Positions 9,732 through 21,000 of a DNA stretch of 64,000 nucleotides are shown here, one piece after another. The notes beneath the pieces are model-generated. The model saw nothing but the letters and a program-made list of their open reading frames with translations. It was not told where the DNA came from and made no database searches. Location: the NCBI GenBank assembly GCA_023375785.1, contig SZWC01000542.1:119179-183178 (forward strand), given 5' to 3'. Position 1 is the first letter of the stretch. The number at the start of each line of letters is the position of its first letter. The translations under genes were made by a program, and so were the position numbers. The stretch is from Penium margaritaceum (lineage: Eukaryota > Streptophyta > Zygnematophyceae > Desmidiales > Peniaceae).

Positions 9732-10468
9732 TGTTGGGAAAGGAGCCGTCCGGCTCTGTTTCAGGTCCACAGGAGCAAGTTCCAGGAATCTTCCAGATGC
9801 CTGCTTTGATTGTCGATCCGTCTTCACCATTGGAAAGATCAGGTGGCAAATTATCTACGGTCCAAGTTTCAGGCCGATCCAACGGCCGGATTGGGAGATA
9901 TGAATTTTCAAAGTTTCAGGGGTCATGGACCGCCGATGTCTGGGTGGCCATGGGCGATGGCTCCATGCCTTAGCCTGAGAAAAGAAAAAGGCAAGAGGTC
10001 CAGGGTCAAGACCTGATGGGAGAAATTTCCAAAAAGGTCCTTGGTCTTAGGATTGCCTTGTCAGAGTGTGCTGACTAGGATAAAGGTACCTAACCTTACT
10101 TTTAGGTGAGGTGAGATCCTAGTGTGCTAGCCATGGACACATGGCGATTCTCCATGAGTTTGTGGGTGATGTGACCACTAGGAGTGTGCCATGAGAGCAT
10201 TCTCTAGCTCTCTAGGTCGTGTGTGACTGGTCAGCGTGATTGTTTGGCTGATTTCCTCCCTTGTGTGAGATTGTGGACTCTAGTGTGTGAGCCTTAGCCT
10301 CCATGGCTAAGTGGTGTGGCTTGTGAGAGGGCTGACTTGCCCAAGCTCTAGCTCTGTATGTACTCCATCATTTTGAGTGATTCAACAACCATTCTTCAGC
10401 ACAACTAATGCCCTTTCAGTCCCACATGCTCGCTGCTCCAAGACTCCCTCTCTCCTCTAGATCCAACA
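9732..10468 (+). repeat. 5' LTR of copia A2
   Basis: 737 bp, TGTTGGG to CCAACA. TATA-like CTGTATG lies near 10365, where the sister LTR has CTATATG. A weak B-box-like word (GGTCAAGACC) lies near 10005. Confidence 0.92.
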
Positions 10469-10470
10469 TT

Positions 10471-10483
10471 TGGTATAAGAGCC
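10471..10483 (+). other. Primer-binding site of A2 (3' end of tRNA-iMet)
   Basis: TGGTATAAGAGCC, two bases after the LTR, matches the plant copia primer site TGGTATCAGAGCC at 12 of 13 positions. A3 carries the exact word. From here to 11115 is an untranslated leader with no other feature I can name. Confidence 0.85.
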
Positions 10484-11115
10484 TGATTCTGCCAGATTCA
10501 GCCAGCACAGGCCGTCAGTTTGAGAGTGACGGGTTAGGGTCAAACCTTGACCAAATTTGACGATCGACCACTAGATCTTCAAGTTTGTGAGACAAGATTT
10601 CCAACGAGCCAAAGATCGCGAAGAGCCAACGGTCGGATTGAGAGTTATGCTCAAAACGAGGTCGGCCAGGGCTACACTCTTCTCTATGAGTAAGACTGTC
10701 GCCTTGTGATGACCATAACTCTCTTGGTTCTTTGTCAAATTTAAAAAGTGGCATATGCAAATTGTATTATTTTTTCTAAGCTTTCCATTGGTGCAAAAAT
10801 ATCTGCATTCCATTGATTCGTTTGGGAGAAACGCCGTTTACAAGCTGGCTGGTCTGAGTTGGAGTAGGAGCAGAAGCATACCCTGTTTTCAAGAGGGCAT
10901 ATCTTTCAAAATCCCCTGTTGATGACCCTGTTTTATGGGTCGATCTGAAAGGTCTTGAGCTGCATTTTCTAGTGGTGGTGTCAGTTTTTCCAAATTCCCA
11001 GTCTGCTGGCATCTACAGTCCATTTTCTGTCAGACAGATTTCTGGCAGAAGCAGCAGCAGAAGCAGGGGTAGCGCCGCCACCCAAGGGCAGCGTTGAGCA
11101 TCAGCAAAGCTCAAA

Positions 11116-11940
11116 ATGGCAGCAGCAGGCGTGGTAACAGCAGCCCAGCCCTTGGAGAGGCTGGAAGGACGAGCCAACTTCACGTTTTGGAAGATCCGTA
11201 CCCGCCTCCTTTTGGAGGAGAGGGGCTTGTGGGAGGTGGTGAGCGGTGACGAGCGCGCTCCGCCTCCACAGGCAAAAGGCATCACCGCAGCTCAGGTGGT
11301 GGCGGGGAAGACGCCGCAGAAAGGTACAGCAGATGCAAGTTCATCTACAACTACAGTGGCGGCGTATGAGGAGTGGAAGAAGAAGGACAGGCAGGCCTAC
11401 AGGTTGCTTGTCAACACCATCTCCAACCCGCATCTTCAGTACGTGAGTGACAAGGCTACTGCAAAGGAGGGGTGGGACACGTTGTGCAAGAAGTATGAGA
11501 GCAAGGATTTTGCATTCCTCATGCTTTTGGAGGAAAAGATGATGGCGCTGAAAATGCAGGGTGGTGAAGGGATGGAGGCGTACCTGGACAGGGCAAAGGA
11601 GCTGGCCAAGCAGCTGAGAGCGGCCGGAAACCCTCTGGAAGAGACGCGCTTCATCCTCCTCTTGATGAGGGGACTCCCAACCAGCTACGAAATGGTGCGA
11701 CAGACGCTGGAGTGCCAGCCAACTCTCGACCTCGACTTCATCTGCACACACCTGGTGCAGGTGGAACTGCGCCGCAATGCCGCAAAACGCAATGGCGGCA
11801 ACAGCAGCAGTGAAGCAGCTTTCATGGCGATGGGCTCACGCAACCAGCAGCAGTAGCATTCCGGGCAGCAGAGAGGCAAGAAGAAGGGCAAGTGCAATTA
11901 TTGCCAGAAAGAGGGGCACTACAAGAAAGAGTGCATCAAG
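11116..11940 (+). pseudogene. A2 gag (UBN2 type with CCHC knuckle)
   Basis: The structural gag protein packages element RNA in cytoplasmic particles. It starts MAAAGVVTAAQPLERLEG with the copia-typical FTFWKIRTRLLLEERGLWEVV. The UBN2 domain follows (YEEWKKKDRQAYRLLVNTIS, WDTLCKKYESKD, LPTSYEMVRQTLE, about residues 70-220). A CCHC zinc knuckle (CNYCQKEGHYKKEC, 11893-11934) closes it, leading into a Gln-rich CAG/CAA tract (about 11940-12060). The gag of A3 is very similar. Confidence 0.85.
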
Positions 11941-12081
11941 TTCAAGAGGGACCAGAAGGAGCAGCAGTAGCAGCAGCAAAAGCAGCAATCTCCCCAACAA
12001 CAGCAGCAGCAGTCACAGCAACGTCAGCAGCACCAGCAGCAGCAGCAGCAGAACCAGACCGTCGTACGCCATTTTGGCAAC

Positions 12082-13620
12082 ATGAACGTGGCCAAGGAGG
12101 TGCGCGACCGCCTCTTCATGGCGAAATCTGACATGTCGCAGGTGGAGAAGGCGGATCTGGCGTGGTACAAAGACTCTGGGTGTACCAAGAGTCTGACGCA
12201 CCACAGGGAGTGGTTTATGCAGTTGCTGTCCATCCCTCCCCGTCCTATCACTTTGGGTGATGATCGGGTGGTGTATGCTGAAGGGATTGGGATTGTGGAG
12301 ATGTGGTTGGAGACCCCGCGTGGCATTGAAGTGGGAGTGTTCCATGGCGTGCTGTACGTACCTAATGCTGCATTCAACCTCCTCTCAGTCTCCTCTCTTA
12401 CAAACATAGGACTGCGCGTCGTCTTTGATGATGACTATGGCTACATCCTCAACAACGATACAGGAGAGGAGTTGGCCAGGTCGGTGAAGGAGGGCGACAT
12501 GTACCGCCTGCTGGGGGCGACCAAGATCCCGCGTGAGCAGAGTCTTGCAGCAGTGGTGCAGGTGACAGATGGTGAGATCTGGCATGCGCGCTACGGCCAC
12601 ATCGGCATGCGTGCTTTGCAGGAGCTTCAAGCAAAGCAGATGGTGCGTGACCTGCCTACCATCTCTAATTTTGAACAGCAGTTGTGCATTGGCTGTTTGG
12701 AGGGGAAGCAGCACCGGGAGGCGTTCTCTGGAGCAGGGGAGCGTGCGAAGGAGGTGTTGGAGCTGGTCCACACGGACCTGTGTGGACCGATGCAGACCCA
12801 GAGCTTTGGAGGCTCTAGGTATTTCCTGACCTTCATTGATGATTTCAGCCGTTACACTGCTGTGTACTTCCTTCCTTCCAAGGACCAGTGGTTTGACAGG
12901 TTCAAGGAGTTCAAGGGCATGGTGGAGAACCAGACTGGCAAGAAGATCAAGGCGTTGCGCAGCGATCGCGGTGGAGAGTACCTGAGCAAGGAGTTCCAGG
13001 ACTACCTCGCAGCAGCTGGCATCAAGGCGCAGCGTACCGCGCCATACTCGCCGCAGCAGAACGGTGTAGCAGAACGCGCCAACCGTACCATTGTGGAGTC
13101 GGCACGCTCCATGCTGCACGCGGCTCGGCTGACCTACAAATTCCGGGCTGAAGCAGTGAGCACTGCGGTCTACATCAAGAACCGCAGTCCAACTAAGGCG
13201 CTAGAGCGGATGACGCCGTACGAGGCGTGGTTCGGCACGAAACCGAGCGTGGGTCATCTTCGTGCATTTGGAAGCCTGACGCACATGCATGTGCCCAAGG
13301 AGAAGCGGCAGAAATGGGACGCAAAGAGTGCGCAGATGCTGATGATTGGCTACGACGTGGCAAGCAAGGCCTATCGCCTCTATGAGAGGGATACATGCCA
13401 CGTCATCATCTCCAGGGATGTCGTCTTCAACGAGAGCAACGTCATCGGCATCAACATTGTCTGTGAAGAGGCAGCAAAACCAGCAGCTGACAAGACAGTG
13501 GGAGCAGAAATCCTTCCTGACCCACTCTCTCCCGATCCTTCCTCTACTGTGACAGTGGGAGAATCACTCTACTCTCCCATGTCTGATGTAGCAGATACAG
13601 CAGCCTCACCGGGAGAAGCA
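12082..13620 (+). pseudogene. A2 protease and integrase region
   Basis: Copia protease: the catalytic motif appears as KDSGCTKSLTHHREWF (codons about 12169-12210), ending NAAFNLLSVSSL. The pre-integrase zinc domain follows (HARYGHIGMRALQ, then CIGCLEGKQHR at 12685-12715). The integrase core has VHTDLCGP, YFLTFIDDFSRYTAVYFL, LRSDRGGEYLS and YSPQQNGVAERANRTI, which include the D, D and E positions. The tail has RAFGSLTHMHVPKEKRQKWD and MIGYDVASKAYRLY, followed by an acidic Pro/Ala-rich linker. Domain order and spacing are normal for Ty1/copia. Confidence 0.88.
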
Positions 13621-13778
13621 TAGGAGGAAGATGTAGCACCACCAGCAGCAGCAGTTGTGCCAGCAGCACCGCACCAGTCGCCCGCTAACGCTCCAGCACC
13701 AGGTCGCAGGTACCCTCTTAGGGTGTGTTACAAGCCTGGTGAGCGCGGCCATTTCTGGACGTACAAAAGCCACAACAT

Positions 13779-14398
13779 ATGAACGTCGCAGTTGTAGCAG
13801 ATTCAGATGAGCCAACGTCATACAAGGAGGCCATGGCTGCACCGGATGCAGCAGATTGGGCGCAAGCCGTGCAGCAGGAGATACAGTCGCAACTAGACAA
13901 CGGCACGTGGGAGCTGACTGAGCGTCCACCTGGGTGTAAGGTGATCAAGTGCAAGTGGGTGTTCAAGAAGAAGCGGGGAGCAGATGGTAACCTGGAAAAG
14001 TACAAGACGAGGCTGGTCGCCAAGGGCTACTCGCAGCAGGAGGGCATCGACTACACAGAAACTTTTGCCCCTGTTGCAAAGTTTGCCTCTGTGCGTACGC
14101 TCCTCTCTTATGCAGCAGATGAGGATTTCGAGGTTCACCACATGGATGTCAAGACGGCATTCTTGAATGGTGACTTGGAGGAGGAGATCTACATGGAGCA
14201 GCCGGAGGGGTTCGTCATGGATGGCCAGGAGCACCTGGTTTGCAAGCTGCAGAAATCGCTGTACGGCCTCATGCAAGCGTCGCGTGCTTGGAACCAGAAG
14301 TTGGATGCGGCGTTGCAGTGCATGGGGTTTGAGCGCAGCGAGTGTGACTACAGCGTGTATCGCTGGCAGCATGAGCATGAGATCCTCATCATCATTGT
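13779..14398 (+). pseudogene. A2 reverse transcriptase, N-terminal half
   Basis: The copia RT start reads SYKEAMAAPDAADWAQAVQQE and WELTERPPGCKVIKCKWVFK, then RLVAKGYSQQEGIDYTETFAPV, VHHMDVKTAFLNGDLEEEIYM and QPEGF. It is cut by the run of Ns exactly where the active-site YVDD segment would lie, so its state there cannot be judged. Confidence 0.85.
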
Positions 14399-14499
14399 NN
14401 NNNNNNNNNNNNNNNNNNNNNNNNNNNNNNNNNNNNNNNNNNNNNNNNNNNNNNNNNNNNNNNNNNNNNNNNNNNNNNNNNNNNNNNNNNNNNNNNNNN
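14399..14499. other. Assembly gap (101 N)
   Basis: A run of N within the A2 RT. By comparison with A3, which covers the same part with about 230 bp, the true missing length may exceed 101 bp, so the gap size is probably nominal. Confidence 0.95.
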
Positions 14500-15270
14500 G
14501 TCCTGCAGCGGTTCGGCATGGCAGAGGCCAAACCCATCGGCACGCCGCTGGAGACGCGGCAGTACCTCGTGAGCTTCAGTGGAGAAGCAGATGTAGCTGA
14601 GCGGCAGAAGTACCAGAACGCCGTTGGCAGTCTTATGTACCTGATGGTGGCAACCAGGCCTGACCTCGCACAGGCTGTGAGCGCTGTGAGCCAGCACATG
14701 GCGAATCCCGGACCTGAGCACCAGAAGGCAGTGAAGCGGATCTTCTGCTACCTTGCTGGAACCATCAACGTCGGCATCACCTACAACGGCAACGACAATA
14801 GCATCATCGGCTACACAGATGCAGATTGGACTTCAAATCCTGAGACCCGCAAGTCCATCTCTGGACATGTGTTTCTCATGAATGGAGGTGCCATTAGCTG
14901 GTGCAGCAAGCGACAGGTGGTCGTGGCTACCTCGAGCACAGAAGCTGAGTACGTCTCTCTCAGCTTTGGAGCCAAGGAAGTAGTTTGGCTCAAGCGTCTC
15001 ATGGCGGAGATGAGTGGGAGTGTAGCAGTTCCAGTTCCTGTGCGCGTCGACAACCAAAGCGCAATCGCACTCGCCAAGAATCCTGAGCACCATGCACGCA
15101 CCAAGCACATTGACATCGCATATCACTTCATCAGGCACATGGTGCAGGAGGGTGCTATCAAGCTGGAGTTTACTCCAACCAGTAGGCAGGTCGCTGATTT
15201 CTGCACTAAGCCAGTGACCCGTGAGAAGCAGCAGTTTTGCATCAAGGCATGTGGACTCAGCCCACTCTGA
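14500..15270 (+). pseudogene. A2 RNase H region of pol
   Basis: Begins VLQRFGMAEAKPIGTPLETR, then AVGSLMYLMVATRPDLAQAV, GYTDADW, KSISGHVFLMNGGAISWCSKRQ and ATSSTEAEYVSL, closing HARTKHIDIAYHFIRHMV. These are the hallmark copia RT-connection and RNase H motifs. It closely matches A1, A3 and A4. The polypurine tract and 3' LTR follow. Confidence 0.88.
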
Positions 15271-15289
15271 CTGCGGAAAAGTGGGAGAT

Positions 15290-16027
15290 TGTTGGGAAAG
15301 GAGCCGTCCGGCTCTGTTTTAGGTCCACAGGAGCAAGTTCCAGGAATCTTCCAGATGCCTGCTCTGATCGTCAATCCGTCTTCACCATTGGAAAGATCAG
15401 GTGGAAAGTTATATACGGTCCAAGTTTCAGGCCGATCCAACAGTCGGATTGGGAGATATGAATTTTCAAAGTTTCAGGGGTCATGGACCGCCGATGTCTT
15501 GGTGGCCATGGGCGATGGCTCCATGCCTTAGCCTGAGAAAAGAAAAAGGCAAGATGTCTGGGGTCAAGACCTGATGGGAGAAATTTCCAAAAAGGTCCTT
15601 GGTCTTAGGATTGCCTTGTCAGAGTGTGCTGACTAGGATAAAGATACCTCACCTTACTTTTTAGGTGAGGTGAGATCCTTGTGTGCTAGCCATGGACACA
15701 TGGCGATTCTCCATGAGTTTGTGGGTGATGTGACCACTAGGAGTGTGCCATGAGAGCATTCTCTAGCTCTCTAGGTCGTGTGTGACTGGTCAGCCTGATT
15801 GTTGGGCTGATTTCCTCCCTTGTGTGAGATTGTGGACTCTAGTGTGTGAGCCTTAGCCTCCATGGCTAAGTGGTGTGGCTTGTGAGAGGGCTGACTTGCC
15901 CAAGCTTTAGCTCTATATGTACTCCATCATTTTGAGTTATTCAACAACCATTCTTCAGCACAACTGATGCCCTTTCAGTCCCACATGCTCGCTGCTCCAA
16001 GACTCCCTCTCTCCTCCAGATCCAACA
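15290..16027 (+). repeat. 3' LTR of copia A2
   Basis: 738 bp, TGTTGGG to CCAACA, preceded by the purine tract AAAAGTGGGAGAT. It keeps the CTATATG TATA-like box (near 15911) and the CTCACCT/AGGTGAG hairpin near 15646. Confidence 0.92.
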
Positions 16028-16033
16028 CTAACA

Positions 16034-16038
16034 GAGGC
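16034..16038. repeat. Right target-site duplication of B2 (GAGGC)
   Basis: Perfect copy of 5584-5588, directly after the last base of the displaced B2 LTR. Confidence 0.85.
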
Positions 16039-17306
16039 CTCCCTTGCGCATAGCCTCTAGCACGGGCTCACCACCACCATCCTTCTGCACGACTGCCCCT
16101 CTTCTGCTGAATAGCACCTTGTACCCCTTGTCAGTCAGGCGGCTAACACGTAGAATGTCAGCCAAGTCGGGTACGTGCTGCACGTCCTTAATGACGCACT
16201 TCACCTGCTTTCCCCCAACCACTATCTCCACGTCCACGTCTCCTTGGCCAGCCGCCGGCTCGACCTTGTCGTTCGCGACCACCATGGATTTCCTGGACTT
16301 GGTGTAGTTGATAAACCCGACATTCTCGACCTGGGTATGCTTCTCCACTCTAGAGTCAAGGCATCGCCTATTGGCCTTCTTGAGGTGGCTGTTTTGAGTG
16401 TTGTTCAGGAGCTCCTTCTTGCTTTTGGCATCTTTTCCACCGTCCTTTGCCTCCTCGGTGCACTCACGGGCCCAGTGGCCCTCCTTGCCACAATTTTGGC
16501 ACGCACCCTTCTTGGCGTCCTTCTTGCCGCCGCCATGTCGGCCACCTCCCTTGGTCCTGCATTTGCCACCATGCATTTTGGTGATGAGGGCCGATGAGGA
16601 CAACGAGGAGTCCCCGCAGCATCGTTGGTGTGCCTCGTTGCAGATGTACTCTGCGACTGCGCCATAGGTGAGCTTGTCATCTACCCATCCTCCCAAAAGT
16701 GTGATAAGAGGGCTCCAACTGTTAGGAAGGGCCACGGGGAGGACCATCGCCTACATCTACGTGTCGATCTTCCACCCCACGTCATTGCATTGTGAGGCGA
16801 GCGACTTGATCTACTGCATAGGGGTGATGACATCATCTCTGTCCTCGAATCTCATCATCAAGAGTCGCTTCATTGCAAAGACTTTCTTCGAGAGCGACTT
16901 GGATTAATGGATAGTACAGACGTTTTTCCAAGCTTCGGCTGCCAGCTTGCACCCTTGGAAGGAGCCCCACTACAACTTGAACATCCCGGATACCAGCAGC
17001 ATGAGCGCCTCTGTGTTCTTCCCTGCAAAGGCCTCCTTCTACGCTTCCGTTGCCGGTGCTTTGTTGAGGACTTCCGTTCCCTTCATGATCTCCAGCAACC
17101 CCTTATGTGCGAGGTTCAGCTCAAAGTGCCACCTCCATAGCCCGTAGCCAGGGCAACCTGCATACTTGTGGATGGATTGTGTCTCCTTCTACACCATTTA
17201 TGTAGTCTTGGACTCGGGGACCTAATAGCTTGACGACGATGTCCTCCCTGACGAAAATCCCGTCTGCCGCGCAAGCCGTGAGTGATTTGTCCACCGGTCA
17301 AGACGT

Positions 17307-17320
17307 TGGGCCCATAACCC
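17307..17320 (-). other. Primer-binding site of B1: half-tRNA iMet type
   Basis: Minus strand GGGTTATGGGCCCA, four bases inside the inferred B1 LTR boundary. It is the same 14-mer as in B2 (9022-9035) and is complementary to the anticodon region of initiator tRNA-Met. Confidence 0.7.
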
Positions 17321-17324
17321 TTTA

Positions 17325-18049
17325 TGAGAAACCGGGGTGCGGTTCCAACGTAGTCCGCTACGTCAGCCAAAGCGCTGTACCCCAAACCAGCCGCTCAGTT
17401 GGTGGCGCGCACCACCTCGCCCCCCGAGGCGCCCTCACACATCAGCGACCCATAAAAAATGCCATTTCGGAGGCGCAGATGTCCCTACGTGTAGCAGCGG
17501 TGCCTGTGGCACCTTTGGGTTATGTTTCGATGAGTTAATCATCGAGTTTGGTGATGGGGATTGATGTGGGTAGAAACCTGTTTGCGGACCTGCAGTCAGA
17601 ATTTTGACCAAGTCCCCGAGAAAGAAACTATACTACTGAGTTTCACACTCTGAGCCAAGATGTTGGCTAAGTCCCTCAGTAACAAACTGCACTCCTGAAA
17701 TCCGACGGATCATCCACCGGACGCCTCGGCAGATTTACCGGAGAAAAATCCCCAAATGGAATTTTGTTACTTGTTCCGGTCAATTATTCACCGGAAGTTG
17801 AACCGCGGCCGGCTCCCAGAGCCGCCGTACACACCCTAACTTTGAAAGCTTATATCTCCCTCGTTACTCCTCTGATTCCAGTGAAACAACTTCCACAGGA
17901 TTCAACGACTTGTCAGATTTTTAGGGCAATCCTTCATTTTTGGATACAAGTAATCTTTAACCCCCAATGACGATGAATTTCCTCTCTGTGGCAGCTTGGC
18001 GGCGCCTCCCGTTGCCGCACTCGGGCATGTAGGGGGGCAATGTTTAACA
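17325..18049 (-). repeat. 5' LTR of copia B1 (inferred)
   Basis: A 725-bp non-coding block between the B1 primer site and the first minisatellite unit. On the minus strand it starts TGTTAAACA and ends TCTCA, so it has TG...CA ends. Its partner LTR is not in the window, so the call rests on position and terminal bases. The next bases, GTTGT (18050-18054), would be the target duplication. Confidence 0.6.
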
Positions 18050-21000
18050 GTTGTGTCCTTGTTCTGTCCTAGTTCTGGCCTAGTTGCACCCTAGTTGCAC
18101 CCTAAATTCGCCCTAGAAGCGCCCTAGTTGCGTCGTAGATGCCCCCAAACAATGCCCTAGTTTTACCCTACTTGCACCCTTCTTGCACCCTGATTGCACC
18201 CCATAAAGGCCCTTGTTGCGTCGTAGATGCGCCCAAGTTGCGCCCTACATGGGCCCAAGGTTCACCCTACCTGTGCCCTTGTTGCGTTCTGGTTCCACCC
18301 TAATTACGCCTTACATTTACCCTACTTGCAACCTACTTGCGCCCAAGTTGCACCCTACTTCTTCCCTAGTTTCATCCTAGTTGTACCCTAGTTGTGCCCT
18401 AGTTGCGCTTCAGATGGTCACTGGGTACGCCCTAGTTGTACCCTAGTTGCGCCCTACTTAAGCCCTAGTTTTGCTCTACTTGTACCCTAGTTACGTCCTA
18501 GTTTCCCATCGTTGTACCCTAGTTGCGCTTTTCTTGGGCTTCAGCTACGCCCTCCTTGTGCCTTCATTGCATCCTAGTTACACCCAAATTGCACCCTACT
18601 TGAGCCCTACTTGCGTCAAAGTTGCGCCCTAATTACGTCCTAGTTTCACTCTGCTTCTACCCAAGTTTGAGCCCTACTTGCGCCCTAGTTGCAACCTAGT
18701 TGTGCCCTATTTGCGCCCTTTTTCAAGCCTACTTGCGCCCTAGTAACGCTCTAGTTGCACCCTAGTTGTGTTTTACTTGTGCCCTTCGTGTGCCCTATTT
18801 CCACCCTTGTTGTGCCCTATTTGCACCCTACTTGTGCCCTAGATTTGCCCTTGTTATGCCCAAGTTGCACCGTAGTTCTGCCTTAGTTGGGCACTAGCTA
18901 CGGCCTTGTTTTTCCTTAGTTGCGCCCTAGTTGCACCCTAGTTGCGTTGTACTTTCTCCCTACTTGCGCACTAGTTCTGCCCTACTTGCGTCACCCTAGT
19001 TGCGCCTTGGTTGCGTCATACTTGTACCCTAGTCATGCCCTAGTTGCGCCCTAGTTGCGCCATAGTTGCACCCTAGTTGCACCCTAGTTGCACCCTCTTT
19101 GCGCCCTACTTGTGTCCTAGTAGCATCCTAGTTGTGCCCTAGTTGAGACCCTAGTTGTGCAGTCGTTGCTCCCAAATGACGCCCTAGTTGCGCCCTTTTT
19201 GCACCCTAGTTGCCCCCTAATTACACCCTAGTTGTGTTCTGGTTACACCGCAGTTGCGCCACAGTTGGGCAATAGCTACGCCCTCATTTTGCCCTAGTTG
19301 GGCCCTAGTTGGGCCATACTTGCACCATAGTTACGCCCTTATTGTGCCATGGTTGTTCCCTTGTTCCACCCTACTTGCGCCCTACTTGCATCCTAGTTAC
19401 GTCCTAGTTACACCCTAATTACGCCCTAGTTGCACATGAGTTAGGTACTTGCTAGACCCTAGTTGCACCCTAGTTCTACCCTAGGTACGCCCTAGTTGCG
19501 CCCTAGTTTTTCTCTATTTGCACCCTACTTGCGTCCTAGTGGCGTCCTAGTTGTACCCTTGTTGCGCCCAACTTACGTCCTAGTTGATCCCTAGTTCCAT
19601 CCTAGTTGCGCCTCAGTTGGGCATTAGCTACACCCTAGTTGCGCCCTACATGCATCCTTGTTGTGCTCCGCTTGCACCGTTGTTGCGCGCTAGTTGCACC
19701 CTTCTTGATCCCTAGCTATGCCCTGTTTGCACCCTACTTTCGCCTCAGTCGGGCAATAACTACGCCATCATTGCGCCCTACTTGCGCCATTGATATGCCA
19801 AAGTTGCACCCTAGTTGAGCCCTTGTGCCCTAGTTGCACCCTCAATGCACCTTACTTGCACCCTAGTTGCGCCCTAGTTGCATCCTAGTTGTGCCTTAGT
19901 TGTGCATTAGTTCCGCCCTAGTTGCACCCTAGTTGCACCCTAGTTGCTCCCTAGTTGCGCTTCTTGTACGCTACTTGCATCCTAGCAACGCCCCAGTTGC
20001 ACCCTAGGTACGTCCTAATTGTATCCATCTTGCGCACTACTTGTGTCCTAAATGCGCCCAACTTGCGTCCTAGTTGAGCCCTTGTTGCACGCTACGCACA
20101 CCTTATTTGCACCCTTGTTACGCCCTAGTTGCGCCCTAGTTGCACCCTACTTACGCCTTACTTCTGCTCTAGCTATGCCCTAGTTGAGCCCTACTTGTAC
20201 CCTATTTGTGCCCTACTTACGCCCTAATTCTGCCCTACTTGTGCCCTAGTCACGTCCTAGTTGTGCCCTAGTTGCTCCCTTCTTGCGCCCTACTTACAAC
20301 CTACTTGTGCCCTAGTTGTGCCCTAGTTACGCCCTAGTTGTACCCTAGTTGCACCCTAGTTACGCCTCATTTTGGTACTAGCTATACCCTAATTGCGGCG
20401 TCATTGTGCCCTAGTTGTGCCTGAGTTGCGCCCTAGTTACTCTTTACTTGTGCTCTACTTACGCCCCAATTCTACCCTAATTGCACCCTAGTTGCACCCT
20501 AGTTGTGCCTCAGATATGCAATAGCTACACCGTAGTTACACCCTTGTTGCTCCCTAGTTGTGCCTCAATTACATCCTACTGGCACCCTACGTGCGCCTAG
20601 TTGTGTCCTTGTTAGGCTGTATGTGCATCAATTGGTCACTAGCTACACCCTATTTCCACCCTAATGTGCCCAAGTTGCGACCTAGTTCCGCCCTAGTTGT
20701 AACCTAGATTCACCCTATTTCTGCCATACTTGCGCCCTAGTTGTACAATAGTTACGCCCTAATTACGCCCTACTTGCACCCAACTTGCGCCCTACTTGTG
20801 CCCTTGCACCCTAGTTACACCCTAGTTGTGCCTTCTTAGCGCCCTACTTGTGCCCTACTTGTACCCTAGTTGCGCCCTTGTTCCACCCTGGTTGTGTCCT
20901 AGTTGCGGCCTAGTTGCACCCTACTTGCGCCTTAATTACACCCTAGTTGCGCCCTACATACGCCGCATTCCATCCTAGTTACATCTTTGTCTCGCCCTAG

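Larger units (their letters stand above)
9732..16027 (+). mobile_element. Copia element A2, near full length
   Basis: A plus-strand Ty1/copia element, 6296 bp including a 101-N assembly gap, with LTRs at 9732-10468 and 15290-16027, primer site, gag, protease, integrase, RT, RNase H and polypurine tract in canonical copia order. The LTRs differ at about 24 of 738 positions by eye, roughly 3.3%. At plant rates of 0.7-1.3e-8 per site per year this suggests about 1-2.5 million years, but the rate is an assumption. The coding region has a small number of breaks (about two to four) besides the gap, so it reads as a young fossil. It lies one base from the end of the B2 5' LTR. Confidence 0.92.
5589..16033 (-). 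mobile_element. Copia element B2, interrupted by A2
   Basis: A minus-strand Ty1/copia element with both LTRs (5589-6283; 9038-9731 plus its last base at 16033) and a GAGGC target duplication. The internal region is short, about 2.75 kb. Recognisable parts, 5' to 3': UBN2-type gag, CCHC knuckle, aspartic protease, integrase, linker, and a purine tract beside the 3' LTR (AAGGGGGAGAT on the minus strand, about 6284-6294). Reverse transcriptase and RNase H are not recognisable beyond a possible short RT start (about 6323-6420), so it reads as a shortened copy with several breaks. It sits inside B1. Its LTRs differ by about 10% by eye, older than A2 inside it. Internal sequence is related to B1, but the LTRs differ. 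Confidence 0.85.
16034..17324 (-). mobile_element. Copia element B1, upstream piece (gag, protease, leader)
   Basis: Minus-strand gag-protease part of the element whose integrase part lies at 4295-5588. A leader with primer site (17307-17320) is followed by UBN2-type gag (LAAEAWKNVCTIH, FAMKRLLMMRF, about 16800-17140). Then come a CCHC knuckle (CQNCGKEGHWAREC, about 16465-16505) and a protease tail (VIKDVQHVPDLADILRVSRLTDKGY). The piece stops at 16034, immediately at the B2 target duplication. Broken, older than B2 by the nesting order. Confidence 0.8.
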
